Shown here piece by piece: positions 33,030 to 45,533 of a stretch of 64,000 nt of DNA. A program made the position numbers and the translations under genes. Under the pieces are notes generated by a model that saw nothing but the letters and a program-made list of their open reading frames with translations, searched no databases and was not told the origin of the DNA. Source of the stretch: Casuarina equisetifolia (Eukaryota; Streptophyta; Magnoliopsida; Fagales; Casuarinaceae); contig CM052354.1 of assembly GCA_028551475.1 (NCBI GenBank), forward strand, positions 19,739,258 to 19,803,257. The letters run 5' to 3'. Numbering within the stretch: position 1 is the stretch's first letter; each line of letters opens with the position of its first letter.

Positions 33030-33578
33030 TCAAAAAACATGAGTTAAGTACTCATTTTCTGAAATAACTTCACCTACAAGGGAAAGTTGATCAACAATAC
33101 CATTAACTTCTTGAAGAAATTCAATTTCTGTGCGATGCCCTTTGGTTGCTATTTGAAGGCATAGGTGAAGAGCAAAAACTCGTGCAGAACTATGAGCCAT
33201 AAATTCAGAGGATAAGACCTGCCATATCTCAGCAGAGGTTTTGCATTGCTTAGCAGTGGTCACAATAGTGTCACTACAAGTGCAAAAAATCCAGCCACAA
33301 ACAATATGATCCCATATTATCCAATCTTGGTAAGCGGGATTGGAGTCATGAGTGATGTTGCCTTGTTCATCAGTTTTGGTAAGAAACTCGTCAGGACAAG
33401 GAAATGAGCCATCAACAACACCAAGTAACCCATTTGCTTGAAGGAAAGGCTCAATTTGAGCTTTCCAAACAAGAAAATTAGGACCTTTGAGTTGCACACC
33501 AATGACAGGAAGAGGACCAGGATTGGGCAGCGGAAGAGCGTGAGTAGCAGCATGAATGTGGGTGACATTGGAAGCCAT
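33030..33578 (-). pseudogene. Co-1 gag
   Basis: 182 codons starting MASNVTHIHAATHALPLPNP, with the copia gag signatures VQLKGPNFLVWKAQIEPFLQ, PAYQDWIIWDHIVCGWI, SAEIWQVL and EFLQEVNGIVDQLSLVGEVI. It ends at a premature stop after NEYLTHVF; the remainder continues in another frame (32786-33040). Confidence 0.88.
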
Positions 33579-33642
33579 CTACAAAAGGATCGAGAAAAGA
33601 AAAAAAAATAGCTTTTGCCAAAAAAAGGCTAAATTGATACCA

Positions 33643-34363
33643 AGTTAAAATAACAATTTTTACAATATATTGTAGAAATTATTATAAAAATATTAAGAAC
33701 AATATGAAGAACAATATGAAAGATTGTAGAAATTATTATAAAAATATTAAGAATAATATGAAGAACAATATGAAAGTAGTAATTTGTATTACTTGAGTGA
33801 ATCCTTGAGTACACTCCAACTACCTTTTTATAGTGGTTGAAAAAACAAACGTAAATCATCTCTTAATGATGATGATCAATACAATTGATTATGAAAAACC
33901 AAAAAAGTGAAGAACCCTAAGACCTTTTAGATTTTAAGTGGAAAATTTTGTCAATAGAGTTGATGATTTTTTTTAGTTTTTATTGAAATAAAGAGATCGT
34001 TTTCCTCTGATTAAAACACCTCTTATTTCACCTTGAACCATTTTGTATAACTGTTAAATGAAGGAGATGAATTGTTGTTATCTTGCGGGCATGAGGAAGA
34101 AGATGACATGCGTGAGTTATACATGCGCGTCTTTATGTTGTCCATGAGTTGCCTTGGTAGAAGGGCGCGTGTGGTACATGCGCCTGCTTTATCTTCAAAA
34201 ACCATTGCTTCTTCTTCTTCTCTGGATTCAAATATTGCCGACGTAATTATTTTCAAAATTTGATTTTCGGTTTTTGATTTAGAAATGGTTCTCGCCGGTT
34301 TCGTTTCTATTTTTAATTTTGGCAAGATTTTCAGCAGATCTGTTTTGGTTTGTATTTCTAACA
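33643..34363 (-). repeat. Co-1 5' LTR
   Basis: About 721 bp, partner of 28820-29539, with the same internal 54-bp tandem duplication (33669-33722 and 33723-33776). Its left border abuts the minus-strand primer-binding site tggtatca. Confidence 0.9.
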
Positions 34364-34368
34364 GATAC

Positions 34369-35134
34369 AAAAATCTTCTCCAATGTATTGATTCTTCAAC
34401 AATAATGTAATATATATAAAATCAAGCACAATGAGTTGCACTAATAATCATTAACAAGATCAAATATCTTTGGTAAAAGAAATATGATTTGCACACATAC
34501 ATATAACATGATCCTTTTTAAATGTGAATGAATGAAGTTTAGCTTAAATAAGCTATAAGCATGTACTTTACTCATAAATTTTATGTAGTTAAAGAATGAA
34601 TAAAGATTTGATTATAACTATTTATAAGTTACAATACCGATGTAAAATCCATGAGCTCAAAGAGATGTTAGAATAATGATCAAGAAACTCATAAAATATC
34701 TCTATAATAATAATGTGTATGTAGCCCTAATAAAGATCGCAATCAAATTCAAGCTACAAAAAGTAATATTGATTTAAATATAATAGTACCAATAATGTTT
34801 ATAACACCAAAATTAGATTCTAAGCTTGACAAGTACAAATTGATTCACAAGATGATTTAATATTAGAAGAAGAATAAGAGTAGTACTTTTAACTATTTCT
34901 TGGCATGATTTGGATTGAAATAATCAATCAATAGGTTTACAAATTAGCAAAAATCATGTAAATAGTAACCTATGAATAGTGTAATATGCAATTTTTCTTG
35001 GAATCATGAATCAAATTAGCTTAAACAAATGAGTAATGAGTTTGGAAAAGCAAACCAAGTTTGTTTAAAGCAATGTGAACAAGTTTCAACTCAAATTTTA
35101 GAAGATCAAATTTTACGTAGCGTGATTTTTCTAT
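34369..35134. other. Gene-free stretch right of Co-1
   Basis: AT-rich, no coding potential. It continues the sequence interrupted by Co-1 and ends at the left LTR of Gy-2. Confidence 0.4.
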
Positions 35135-35478
35135 TGTAGTCCCAAACCACACTCCTAGGAATCGACCTCCAAAACTGCAATGGATGATTTGTTCCCCTGT
35201 TCGGTTTGTCCCTTTTCTTCTTTCTAGCAATCCTTACACATAAAATAGCTAACACAACTACCACAAGCATTCACCCTTTATGCATGCACACAATCAACAT
35301 TAAAGACAAATTAGTTCTAGGGATTGCACAATGTTCTCCCTTATTTTACAAGGTTCATGATAGTTTACCCATTTTTCCTTCCTATTACAATTCATATTAC
35401 AACCATATACAAAAGCTCACCATTTTAACATCTAGTTACAACCCACCATTAAAGGCTAACAAAATTAAGCCCATGACA
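35135..35478 (-). repeat. Gy-2 3' LTR (shortened)
   Basis: 344 bp, tgtagtcccaaaccacactc to agcccatgaca. Relative to its partner it lacks about 90 bp, mainly the segment found at 38530-38600. Confidence 0.75.
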
Positions 35479-35547
35479 ACTCCTTCCCCCTCAAAAAGGC
35501 AAAACTTGTCAATTTGTTCCTAAGTGACATTTGTTTTTGGTGTTCCA

Positions 35548-37332
35548 TGTTGGAAAATAAGGGTTTTATTGTGAAAAAATGTATTTATGAATATTCCTTA
35601 AAATATGTTTTTCATAAATGCAAAAGACCATAGGAAGTAAAAGGTATACAAATTATAATATCAGTTAATGATATTATAAAGTAACTGAGTTTCTACATTT
35701 CTTGATATAATGTTACTATATAGTACTCTTAAGAAATGATTTATTTAATTTCATTTTATAATGTCTTGAGAAAAAGGCTTACTAAATTGAAGTTAAATAT
35801 GTCATATATCATGATTAAGAAAAAATGATACTTGTTCTTACTTGGATGAAGGTATGAAGTATTTGGTTTTATTTTTAGAGTAAATCTTAGCTCTACCAAG
35901 AACTTATAAGCTATCACTCTCGGCCTTCTCATATCTTTCAGCTTGCTATCACTCTTGACCTGGTATTGCTATCAGCCTATTATCACTCTTGGCCTGGTAT
36001 TGCTTTCGGCCTGCTATCATTCTCAGCTTGGTATTACTCTTGGCTTGATATCATTCTCAACTTAGTATTACTCTTGGCCCGTTTCATGGCCTACTTATCT
36101 ACCTATCAGATAAGTGAGCCCAGCTTGTGTCAAATGAAACTTACCATTTCACGACCTGCTTATCTACTCATCAGATAAGTGAGCCCAGCTTGTGTCAAAT
36201 GAAACTCACCATTTCACTTAGACGTCATCTCATTTAATTGAACGTGATGCCTTAATAGCATATGAATGATGATTGAAGAAATGAGAGAGAGAGAGAGAGA
36301 GAGATGAAGGAACGACACCTCTGGTGACTGAATCCTCAACGAGAGGATTTATGAGAAGACTGGTGTTAGAATGGTCGGATTTATGACTTAGAAGGAAGAT
36401 GTGAAGCTGATTTGAAGGTTGATTTACTATTCTAATGGGAAGAAAGCTTCACTACTGAGGTTTGAACATTTGAAACCCTAGCTTTATTTTTTTTATTTAA
36501 GAAGAGTTAATCTATGGAGAAAGGTTTGACATGGACAATTATCTGAAGTTCTTTTTTAGTGAAGAATTGATTATTGAGCTCATCTATTTGATCATTCAAC
36601 CTCATTCACTTTTGGTAAAATACAAGATTACAATGATATTGTGATCAAATAGTTTTTCATTTGGATATATCATTAATTGTATCTTGTCTAACTCTATTTA
36701 TGTGCTGATTTTATTAAAAATATTTATTGCACATAAACATTGGAAGGAATCCGAAACCCTAATTTGTTTCAATTTAGGGTTTTCGTGATAGGAGATTTGA
36801 GTTGTTATATTTATATCAAAATAGCTCCTTTAGGTTACAAAATCCCACAACTTGTTATATTATTTGAGATTTATAATTGAATTGTGATCTTTTGATCATA
36901 TTGTGTAACATTGTTTAAGAATTCCTTGAGAGGGAATTGTTTGAATTAGGGAGAACGTTTTCTCTTAATTCGATTGAATAAAGGAGACTTCAATCGGTTT
37001 GATTGAAAGATAAGAGGGTGGACGTACGACTCAAGGATTGAGTGTCAAACCACTGTGGTAAACTTGGTGTTAGTTTCGTTGCTTACTATTAACTTGAATA
37101 TCTTTTAATATTTGTTGTTTCTTATTCTATCAATTATTTAATGCTAACCAATCAGCTCATTTGATATATGTAAGTGTGAAAATATTTTAGATAACTTACT
37201 ATTTCATTTAGAAGTAAAACATCATTTGGTTGAAATTTGCTTACTTTATATTGGTGTTATTTGTGTGACTTGTCTATACAATTGGATTGAGTTTTTACCA
37301 AAAATAATAGCATCATGTTGTTGATTCTAACA
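35548..37332 (+). mobile_element. Solo LTR of a long-LTR copia (SIRE/Maximus-like) inside Gy-2
   Basis: About 1,785 bp from tgttggaaaataagg to gttgattctaaca, followed by attcaacctccc. It has the same architecture as 18701-20368: tgttggaa start, a gggagaacgttttctctta / gacttcaatcggtttgattg / agataagagggtgga module near the 3' end, and a pyrimidine-rich close. Target-site duplication is not convincing (ttcca against attca). It contains a 65-bp tandem repeat (36088-36217) and a (GA)n tract at 36283-36304. Confidence 0.55.
36088..36217 (+). repeat. 65-bp tandem repeat with internal hairpin
   Basis: Two adjacent 65-bp units (36088-36152, 36153-36217) differ at about six positions. Each carries an inverted repeat; in unit 1 acttatct (36093-36100) pairs with agataagt (36108-36115) across a 7-base loop. 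Confidence 0.8.
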
Positions 37333-37699
37333 ATTCAACCTCCCTTCTTGTTAAGCTATAAAAACCCAACATTCCCTTCCACACCATTAACAACTCTAGC
37401 AAGTTCTTGATTCTTGTCTCAATAACTACTTATAGTTAGGGTAGCACAACCCCTTCATGCTCCATAAAAGAGGTAATTTGGGTTTCACTTGCACCCTTTC
37501 TCGAGATACTTTTTTAAAGCTAAAATATGAAATATTGATTGGATTTTTTTTTTATCCTTTTGGTAGCTTCAACTTGTATTCTAGACCCCAATCCTTCCTA
37601 TTACCCAAAAAGGTCTATAATATTAAGGAGACAATTTATGAGTTCATTTCATGCTTATTAAGGGTTGTTGGTATGGTTGTAACCTTATAAACAACTAAT

Positions 37700-38350
37700 C
37701 ATCCATTTGGAATTCTCAATTTGTTCTCCCTTTGTTGTAAAATTTTTTGATCCTATTTATTCTAAGTGTCAAAGTCCTATTTGTATCTATTGCACCATTT
37801 TTTGTAGCTTAGGATCATCCTTTACCTCACCTTGTATAGGTTCCACTCATTGTGGAATAGTTGAGGAAATGGCTCGCAAACTAGCATTAGGTTCATTATT
37901 GTCGCCTAGTTCTTCCTTGCAAAAGTGGCATCTGCTACCTTGTTTTCTTGCTTGACTTTGTATTTTATAGCAAAATCGTATCCCATTAGCTTTGCTAACC
38001 ATTTTTATTGAGCTGAGACGGTAATCTTATGCTTCTAAAGGTGTTTTAGACTTTTATGATTTGTCCTCATTATGTATCTCTTCCCTAGTAAGTAGTTTTG
38101 CCATATGTTGACCACCACAACCACTGCCATTAACTCTTTTTCATAAGTTGACAAAAGAACATTCTTTCCCATGAGAGCTTGACTTAAAAATGCTATTGGA
38201 TGACCTTTTTATGACAATACTGCTCTAATCCCAATTCCAAAAGCATCACATTCCAAGATAAAGTCTTGTCGGAAGTTAACGAGTGCCAACACCAGTGCTA
38301 ATATCAACACCAATGCTGATATCATCTCAAGTTTAGAAGTTTTCTTTGGT
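37700..38350 (-). pseudogene. Gy-2 RNase H remnant
   Basis: The minus strand reads RVMAVVVVNIWQNYLLGKRY and IMRTNHKSLKHL, then KWLAKLMGYDFAIKYK and NKVADA. This matches the gypsy RNase H / connection motif (A...AV..W..YLLG..F...TDH.SLK.L ... KW...L.GYDF.I.Y..G..N..ADALSR). It is interrupted by stops; the catalytic Asp of TDH is Asn. Confidence 0.7.
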
Positions 38351-38357
38351 ACTAAGT

Positions 38358-38791
38358 TGTCACAATCCTAAATCACACTCCTAGAAATTGGCCTCCAAAA
38401 TTGCAATGGACAATCTGCTCCCTTATCTTGTTTGCCCTTTTTCTTCTTTCTAGCAATCTTAACACAGAAAATAGCTAACACAACTACCACAAGCTTTCAC
38501 CCTTTACACATGCACATAATCTGCATTGGAGTGGACATAACACACTTACATCTCTAGGGAAACAACACCTATTTTCACAATCCATAACTTACATAAATCA
38601 ATTCTAGGGATTCCACGATGCTCAACCTCATTTTACAAGGTTCACGATAGTTTTACCCATTTGCCCTTCCTGTTATAATTCATATTATAACCACATACAA
38701 AAGACACTAAGTCAAGCCCACGCAGGAGCTCACCATTCTAACATCTAGTACGAGCCTACCATCAAGGGCTAACAAAATTAGGCCCGCGACA
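38358..38791 (-). repeat. Gy-2 5' LTR
   Basis: 434 bp, tgtcacaatcctaaatcaca to ggcccgcgaca, partner of 35135-35478. Confidence 0.75.
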
Positions 38792-39839
38792 TTTTCTCTC
38801 TCTTGGGTATTTTTCTGCACAAAACGTGAGAGCAAGAGGAAGAGAAGTTAGACAAAACAAAGTGACTTTTCCTTGTCTGTTACTCACCTTAGATCTTCCT
38901 GTTGATGTGTCAGAAAGAAAATAACCGTTGAAGATTTGATAAACAAGAGAGAGAGAGAGGGAGAGGCGAGAAGAAGAAAGAAAAAATTAGAGCTTGTCTC
39001 TACGCGTTCACGGGGAGAGAGAAAAGATGAGGGAAGGGAAAAAGAAAACAAAAAGGAAGAAGAGAAAGTGTTTACCACGGGAAGGGAGAAAGAAAAGGGA
39101 AAGAAGAAATGGTAACGCAAGGTAGAAGAAGAAAACGTAAGAAAAAGAAAAGATAAAACATGAAAAGAAGGGAGGAAAAGAAAACAAAAACATAAACAAC
39201 AAACATAAAACTCATAAAGGAAGGACCAAAGTGAGACCTGAGTTTTACTTAAAACGTGGGTTTTTTAACTTATAATTTCAGCCCACAAGCTTATAAAGAA
39301 AAATATTCTACCAATATGATGAGCTAATTTCTCATGAGAATTGGGAAATAAAATAAATTTATTACTAAATATAAGTATAAAGTCCAATATAATATTTATC
39401 TACCCAATAAGCATTATACATAATGACTTTAAATTAATTCACTTTATGGTACAAAGTATTCCATATGCAAAATATATTTTACAAATAATTTTTTTTTGTC
39501 AATCATCAAAATTATATTTAAAATAAAATATACCTCATATTCCTAATAGGGAAGGCTTTCGTTTTGAATTCTTGTATTGCTCGTTTTTCTTTGGAATGAG
39601 AAATCTTTCCTTCAAATCTTATTTTCTTCCTTCTTTTATCCTACCTCAGGTTCATTTGTCTGGCTAGGCTAACTAAGTGTCGTGGATAAAGCTAAGTGCC
39701 GCATGTTCCAGCCTTGATCCGTGACATGTGTAGCTATTACTTCTGATCATTGAGAGGCTATAACTTCTTGTGATTTGAAGGAAGATAAGACTCGTGATAT
39801 CTCAGCCTTAGACACTTCAAAGTAAACGTAGGAAAGGAA
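38792..39839. other. Gene-free stretch with purine-rich tract
   Basis: A strongly strand-asymmetric GA-rich tract (about 38930-39190) creates long but meaningless Ser/Phe/Leu open frames on the minus strand. The rest is AT-rich. No gene. Confidence 0.5.
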
Positions 39840-40352
39840 AACCAAAGACAATGAATAGTTGGGTTGAAAATAATCACAGGGAAGAGAACTGCCGTTATTG
39901 ATACAATGACAAAGAAAGAGACAAGCACATATTTGTCCTTTTTTATGGACTTGTAGATATCTGTATAAAAAGTCAGCCCTCGTGGAAGAAAAAAGAGGGC
40001 AATGTAAAGTGATCGTTCAGATAAAATAAGCAAATACTCCTGGCGGCCACAACGTTCTCAACCAACTCAATACGAAAAAGTAAAAGCTGTCGTCATACTT
40101 TTGAAGCAAAACATCAAGATCTGGGCTATCTTTTGCCTCTAATCTTTTCTTCTTTATAAAAAAAGGTTAGATATTAAAAATTTACAAGAAAGTTTCAATG
40201 TCAACGAGTTGAAGAACACGTTTGTTGTGCGAATCTGACAATAGATATTCTCAGTACATTTGTTTCACGAGGAGAGGCAGGTGAGAGTTCAGCATTTCTT
40301 GATTACTTTGGCAATAACCTTAGATTGTTCAAGCTAAAAAACGTGGGCTCAG
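39840..40352 (+). repeat. SRK upstream repeat, copy B, left half
   Basis: It aligns with 60045-60570 and, from about 40010, with 63603-63950. Shared landmarks are gataaaa.aa..aatactcc, aaaagtaaaagctg and ttgaagaaca, and atttcttga...ctt.ggc. It is the distal upstream region of SRK copy B, separated from its continuation at 45996 by the Gy-3 insertion. Confidence 0.85.
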
Positions 40353-40814
40353 TATCATGGTCTTAGTAGATCCGTGTGGCACTTAGGTCTCAGCAGAGAT
40401 TTGAGTCAGCCTTTAAGCGTTCAATAAACTACTTGAAAATCACAAAGGGACAATTTGGTTAGTCCCAAGACGATATTGTAGAGAGGTTGATCACAGAACA
40501 AAGAGCACACACAAACATCAGTCTGAATATACATTTTTATTGAACTAGAGAATCATCCGAGTTACAAGCAAGCTAGGCAAACAAGCTACAAGCAACTAGA
40601 CAACACTCCCCATGACCAACTAGGTAGCGTTTTATACGAGGGTCGTTGTAGATACGTTACATAAGAAAATAAGGTACATAACATATACATATCGTAGATT
40701 ACAAAACAAGGCACCACCCAAGTGGATGGCCCATTACAAGGAAAAACACCAAGAACAGACGAGCCGCATCCTTGGTCGTCTGAGTGCCTCGGCCCATACT
40801 TCCAGTCTGAAACA
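40353..40814 (-). repeat. Gy-3 3' LTR
   Basis: 462 bp from tatcatggtcttag to gtctgaaaca. It is the same length as its partner and close to it in sequence; the terminal TG has become TA. Confidence 0.92.
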
Positions 40815-40959
40815 ATCTCCCCCACCTAAAACCAGTGATGTCCTCGTCGCTGTGTAGGCCACGGGGGTGAGGTTCATCGAGCGTTGTCCTTGGCTTGCCT
40901 AACCCCAACAACTCCCGACTTGTACTTCTGACCGGTCTTCATCTTCGTTGCAAGTCTTC

Positions 40960-42370
40960 AGTCTTCAGGTGGCAGCGCTTCTGCTGCTTCTAGATATTCA
41001 TCAATTAGGTTCCTGAATTGCCATAAGTCCTCCTCGTTCTGCCAAGATATTGTTGTGTCAGGTCAGCCCTTCCATTTGACGCAGAATTGCCTTTTTGAGA
41101 TGGAGTGCTTCTTGCGGAAGATGCGGTCCCCTACAATCTTTTCCACCTCTCCATCAAATGACACTAGTATAGCAGGAGGAGCCCGCTTAGACTGGTTTCT
41201 CTGTGGTTCCACCTTGTTGGCGTGGAATGGCTTCAACATACTGACGTGAAAAACTGGGTAAATTTTGAGTGTGGCTAGGAGGAGTAGCCGGTAGGCCACC
41301 TTCCTAACCCTCGCCGTAACTTCAAACAGTCCAACATACTTCCTCACCAAGCCCTCATGGAGAGGTCGGTAAGCCTTGTTCTGGAACGGGAGAAACTTCA
41401 CTAGAACTTGATCTCCAATGTTGTAGGCGGTTGGCCTCCGCTTCACGTCGGCCCATTTCTTCATTCTTTTGACCGCCTTGTTTATGTCAGACTTCGCCAA
41501 ATCTGAGTTCCTACTCTAGGATCTCGCAATCTCGTGAGCGTTATAACACTACTTCGATGCTTTGGCTTCTATGGTTGGCGGGGTCAGCGAATGCTGCCCC
41601 ATCACCAACTTAAAGGGGCTCTTGTTGGTCGACTCACTCGTCTGTAGATTATAGGAGAACTGAGCTACGTCCAAAAGCTTTATCCAATTCCTCTGATTCT
41701 CACCAACAAAGTGCCTCAAATACAACTCCACTAAGCTGTTGACCCTTTCTATCTGCCCGTTGGTTTGAGGATGAAAAGCCATAGAGAACCTAAGTTCTAA
41801 ACCCAAGAGACGAAACAGTTCTTTCCAAAGCTGACTAGTGAATCGAGGGTCATGGTTGCTCACGATGTTTCGGGGCAGCCCCCAGTATTTCACCACATGC
41901 TTGAAGAAGACGCGAGCTGCGACTTCTACAGTGCACTCCATAGGAGCCGGTATGAAAGTCCTACACTTAGATAGCCGATCTACCACTACAAGGATCGAGC
42001 AATAGCCATTTGACTTAGGTAAGTAGGTGATGAAGTCCATTGAAATACTTTCCCATGGTCGAGTCGGTATTGGCAGCGGCTCCAACAATCCCGCGGGAGC
42101 CCTCTTCTCCAGCTTGTCTTGTTGACAGACGAGGTAAGTCTTCACAAACAATTCAACTTGATCCCGCATGTCTAGCTAGTAATACGAGGCTTCCATAAGG
42201 GCCCTCGTCCTCTTTTGTCCAGGGTGTCTTGCCCATAACGTATCATGGTGTTCACCAATGAGTCTTTGACCCAGATTCTGCCACTTCGGCACATACATGC
42301 ACCGTCCCTTCGTGTAGAGCAATCCGTCTTCCAGCCATAATTATTTTGTCTTCCCTTCTTTTACCAACTA
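40960..42370 (-). pseudogene. Gy-3 integrase and chromodomain
   Basis: From the minus strand: HDTLWAGHPGQKRTRALMEA (zinc-binding region), then ESISMDFITYLPKSNGYCSI (first Asp), KYWGLPRNIVSNHDPRFTSQ and GLELRFSMAFHPQTNGQIER (Glu). The second catalytic Asp, normally in VSDRDPRF, is Asn (VSNHD). The C-terminus reads YPVFHVSMLKPFHA, then a chromodomain, VEKIVGDRIFRKKHSISK and RQFCVKWKG, a stop, then ISWQNEEDLWQFRNLIDEYL. The chromodomain suggests chromatin-guided integration in the ancestor. Confidence 0.88.
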
Positions 42371-44020
42371 CACTAGTTGTTTAGCCACTGGATCGTGACT
42401 CATCCCTTCCTTCACCAGAGGCATCACATCACTCTCTACTATACTCATCGTTACAAGTTCTATCTTCCGACTAAGGGCATTTACCACCACGTTGCCTTTC
42501 CCCGGCTTATAGACCATGGTATAGTTGAATTCAGCTAGAAAGTCTTGCCATCTAGCTTGCTTAGGTGACAGCTTCTTTTGAGTCTGGAAGAAGCTTATGG
42601 CCACATTGTTCGTCTGGATCACAAACTGAGAACCTAGTAGATAGTGGCGCTACATCCTGAGGTAGTGAACAACTGCTGTCATCTCCTTCTCTTGAACTGT
42701 ATACTTACGCTCCGCTTCGTTCAGTTTTCGACTCTCAAAGGCAATAGGACGACGGCCTTGCATGAGTACCCCTCCAATGGCATAATCAGAAGCATCAGAG
42801 TGTACTTCGAATGGCTTTGAGAAGTCTGGTAAAGCTAGCATTGGTTCCTTAGTTACCGCAGTTTTTAAGTTTTCGAAGGCCTGTTGGCACACCTCCGTCC
42901 AATCCCATGAATTGGATTTCTTCAGTAGATCTGTCAAAGGGGTTGCCCTCGCGGAAAACCCTGCAATAAAATGCTGATAGTAATTGATTAGCCCAAGGAA
43001 AGATCTCAACTCTGTGACTTTAGAAGGAGCTTCCCAGTCTTGGATGGCTCTTACCTTAGTAGAGTCCATCCTCAGAGTGCCTTGGCAAATCACGTGGCCC
43101 AAGAAATGAACTTCTTCCTGGGTGAATGAGCATTTCTCCTTTTTGAGATACAGTTGATTGTCGCACTACACCTTGAACAAGATCTTCAGGTGTTTTGCGT
43201 GTTCTCCAAGCAAATTGCTGTAGACAACAATGTTGTCTAAGTAAACGACCATGAATTTATCCAAATAGGGATGAAACAAATTATTCATAAGGGTGCAGAA
43301 TGTGGCTAGGGCATTGGTTAGCCCGAATGGCATGACAAGCCACTCATAGGAGCCATACCTTGTTACATAGGTAGTCTTTGGCTCGTCTCTAGCTGCGATC
43401 CGAACTTGATGATAGCCCGATCCCAGGTCTACTTTGGTGAAGTACCGGGCGTGTCCTAACTGATCAAACAAGTCTCTAATCAAAGGGATGGGATACTTGT
43501 TCTTTACGGTCACTTTATTCAAGGCCCGGTAGTTAATGCAGAGCCGCATAGATCCATCCTTCTTGGTCTAGAATAACACCGGCGCACCATAGGGTGCTTT
43601 TGCTGGTCGGATGTACCCCACATCCAGCAACAACTCCAACTATTTCCTAAGCTCCTCCAGCTTAGGTGGCGCCATCCTGTATGGAGCTTTGGCTGGCGGT
43701 TTCGTCCCGGGCTCTAATTCAATCGTGTGATCTATCTCTCTTATGGGAGGTAACTGCCTTGGTAATTTTGGGGGCATCATGTCCCCATATCCTGTTAAAA
43801 GTTTAGCTATCACTTTCGGGAGGTCCTCTTTACTCCCGTCCACTGATTCCTTTAGTATTGCTAGGTAGGCTTGTCCCCCTTTCCGTATGCTCTTTTTGAA
43901 TTGCATGGCGGAGAGGGTTTGATGTGGTTGACCCACATCTTGGGTCATGACCATTGAAGACATGTCGCCTGCAAGGATGCACAGGCAATTGTGTGCGGCA
44001 AAGATAGATGCGCCTAACAC
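42368..44020 (-). pseudogene. Gy-3 reverse transcriptase and RNase H
   Basis: The minus strand reads [29 protein letters not shown] and [20 protein letters not shown], then [12 protein letters not shown]. The catalytic box is [11 protein letters not shown], where active enzymes have YLDD. RNase H reads [18 protein letters not shown] and [20 protein letters not shown], then ADFLAEFNYTMVYKPGKGN-type linker motifs. Stops split it at about 43150, 42640 and 43550. Confidence 0.88.
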
Positions 44021-44701
44021 TCAGAGGAAATCTAGTTCGAGAACAAACTTGTAATCATCCATTGTGACCACCGTTAAGTTCAACTTCCCCCGCCATTTGC
44101 CGACATGAACCCTCACGTCTTCGACAACTCCAATAACTGGCCACGGTGTGCTATTCACAGTTTTTAGCCCTCCAACATCTCTTTTCACCTTCATGCCCAG
44201 TCTTTTTGCCTCTGCAGGTGTGACGAAGTTATTCGTCGCTCCTGAGTCCACTAAGGCCTTGGTAAACTTCTCGTTGACCGCGCATTTGATGTACATCAAT
44301 GAGCGGGCGGTGGATGTTGAGGTCTCACTGTTCATTGAGTTAAAGGCTTGAAGAGCCATCATTTGTTCCCCCTCAGTCGGAGGTTCCTCGGGGTTCGCTC
44401 CTTCTTCTGCTGGGTCTGTAGGTGGGGCCTTTGTTTGCACGATGGCATTCAAAGCCCTATTTCGACTCTCTGGGCAGAAGCGCATCGTATGGTTCCCATT
44501 ACAAATAAAGCATGTTCTGGTAACCCCACCTTGTCCACCCCCGAATTTGTTCACATTCCCACCATTGTGATTTGGTGGAGTTCTATATCCACCATTCTGA
44601 CTTGTTTGGGTTCTACTGCTCCCATTCCTTAAGTTCTCTCTCCTAGCTAGTGGTTTTGTGTTCCTGAATTTCGTGGGCCTACGATCCTGTAAGGACTTCA
44701 C
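44021..44701 (-). pseudogene. Gy-3 zinc knuckle and protease
   Basis: TCFICNGNHTMRFCPESR gives a CX2CX3HX4C knuckle, one residue shorter than the canonical spacing. KALVDSGATNNFVTPAEAKR contains the intact D-S-G-A protease site. It ends in FVLELDFL before a stop. It is one frame of 226 codons with gag in the preceding segment. Confidence 0.85.
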
Positions 44702-44734
44702 AATCGAGATGGCTTGACTCAGCGTACGTGTATC

Positions 44735-45493
44735 TCATTTCTCCACCTCGTCCTTAGCCCACTTCTGGAGCTCGACGGTGAAGAAGTATAAAAGAGCATC
44801 GTCTGTCATGTGTTGGAGGTACACCGACACATCCGTGAAGGTCTTCACGTATGCCTGCAGGGTGGACGTATGATTCAAGAAGCGAAGAGTGTCATATGCT
44901 TTTTGATTCACATTCGTGGGCAGAAATTGTTTCTTTAGGGCTGTCTTAAATGCTTCGAAGGTGGTGATCGCTCCCCCACCAGTTTCTGCCTCTAGGCACC
45001 TTCGTCGCCACCATGCGTTTGCATTACCAATGAGGTAACAAACCGCAGTCTGCACCTTGAACATGTTCTCCCAGATGTAGGCCATCCCAAAGTAGTGTTC
45101 CAAGTGCTAGATGAAATCTTCTATCTTGGTGGCATCCCAATTCCCATCATAATGCTTAGGTTTTGGGATGTCGTGATGTGGTTTGGTAGCATGGTTGACC
45201 CTGAGCCGGAGCTGTCCGACTGAGTCGTGAACATTCCCCACTTGCTCTTCAATCCGGTTAATAAACTCTTCATTTAGACCGATTCTAGTCTCAAAGTGTG
45301 AGAATGTTGCTATTTGAGATGCCATCTCTGCTATCTGACTTTGTAGCGTCTCAATCATGCCTTTTGACAGTTCGACTTCTTTTTCTAAGGTCTTTACTCT
45401 GTCCTCCAAAGGGTTCCCCGTGTTGTTTGAGGAAGCCGCTCGCTTTGACTTCTTCTTTGGAGGTTGTTCGTTCGTTGTGTCTACAGACGCCAT
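44735..45493 (-). pseudogene. Gy-3 gag
   Basis: It begins MASVDTTNEQPPKKKSKRAA, has a predicted coiled coil (EDRVKTLEKEVELSKGMIET) and the gag core IPKPKHYDGNWDATKIEDFI, a stop, then AVCYLIGNANAWWRRR, FEAFKTALKKQFLPTNVNQK and TLQAYVKTFTDV. A premature stop at 45104-45106 splits an otherwise continuous frame. Confidence 0.85.
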
Positions 45494-45533
45494 GCTTCAG
45501 TCTGTCTTGGGTGAACCTGGCTCTGATAGCAAA

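Larger units (their letters stand above)
28820..34363 (-). mobile_element. Co-1: full-structure Ty1/copia retrotransposon, disabled
   Basis: Two LTRs of about 720 bp (28820-29539, 33643-34363) enclose gag, protease, integrase, RT and RNase H on the minus strand. The flanks gatac at 28815-28819 and 34364-34368 are a perfect 5-bp target-site duplication. On the minus strand the 5' LTR is followed by tggtatca, a methionine-initiator primer-binding site core. Before the 3' LTR stands the purine run acaaaggga. Several stops and frameshifts, and a changed integrase active-site residue, show that it cannot move by itself. LTR similarity is high, so it is younger than Gy-1. Confidence 0.93.
35135..38791 (-). 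mobile_element. Gy-2: truncated Ty3/gypsy element with nested solo LTR
   Basis: LTR-like repeats at 35135-35478 and 38358-38791 share cacactcctag.aat.g.cctccaaaa, ctttctagcaatc.t.acac and aacaaaatta.gccc. Immediately right of the left repeat is tccttccccctc, a clear polypurine tract on the minus strand (gagggggaagga). Of the coding part only RNase H is recognisable. The internal region is far too short, so gag, protease and RT are deleted. A 1.8-kb LTR is inserted next to the polypurine tract. No convincing target-site duplication was found. Confidence 0.75.

Noticed and set aside
38884-39202. Phe/Ser/Leu-rich minus-strand open frames
   Set aside because: They are produced by a GA-rich low-complexity tract.
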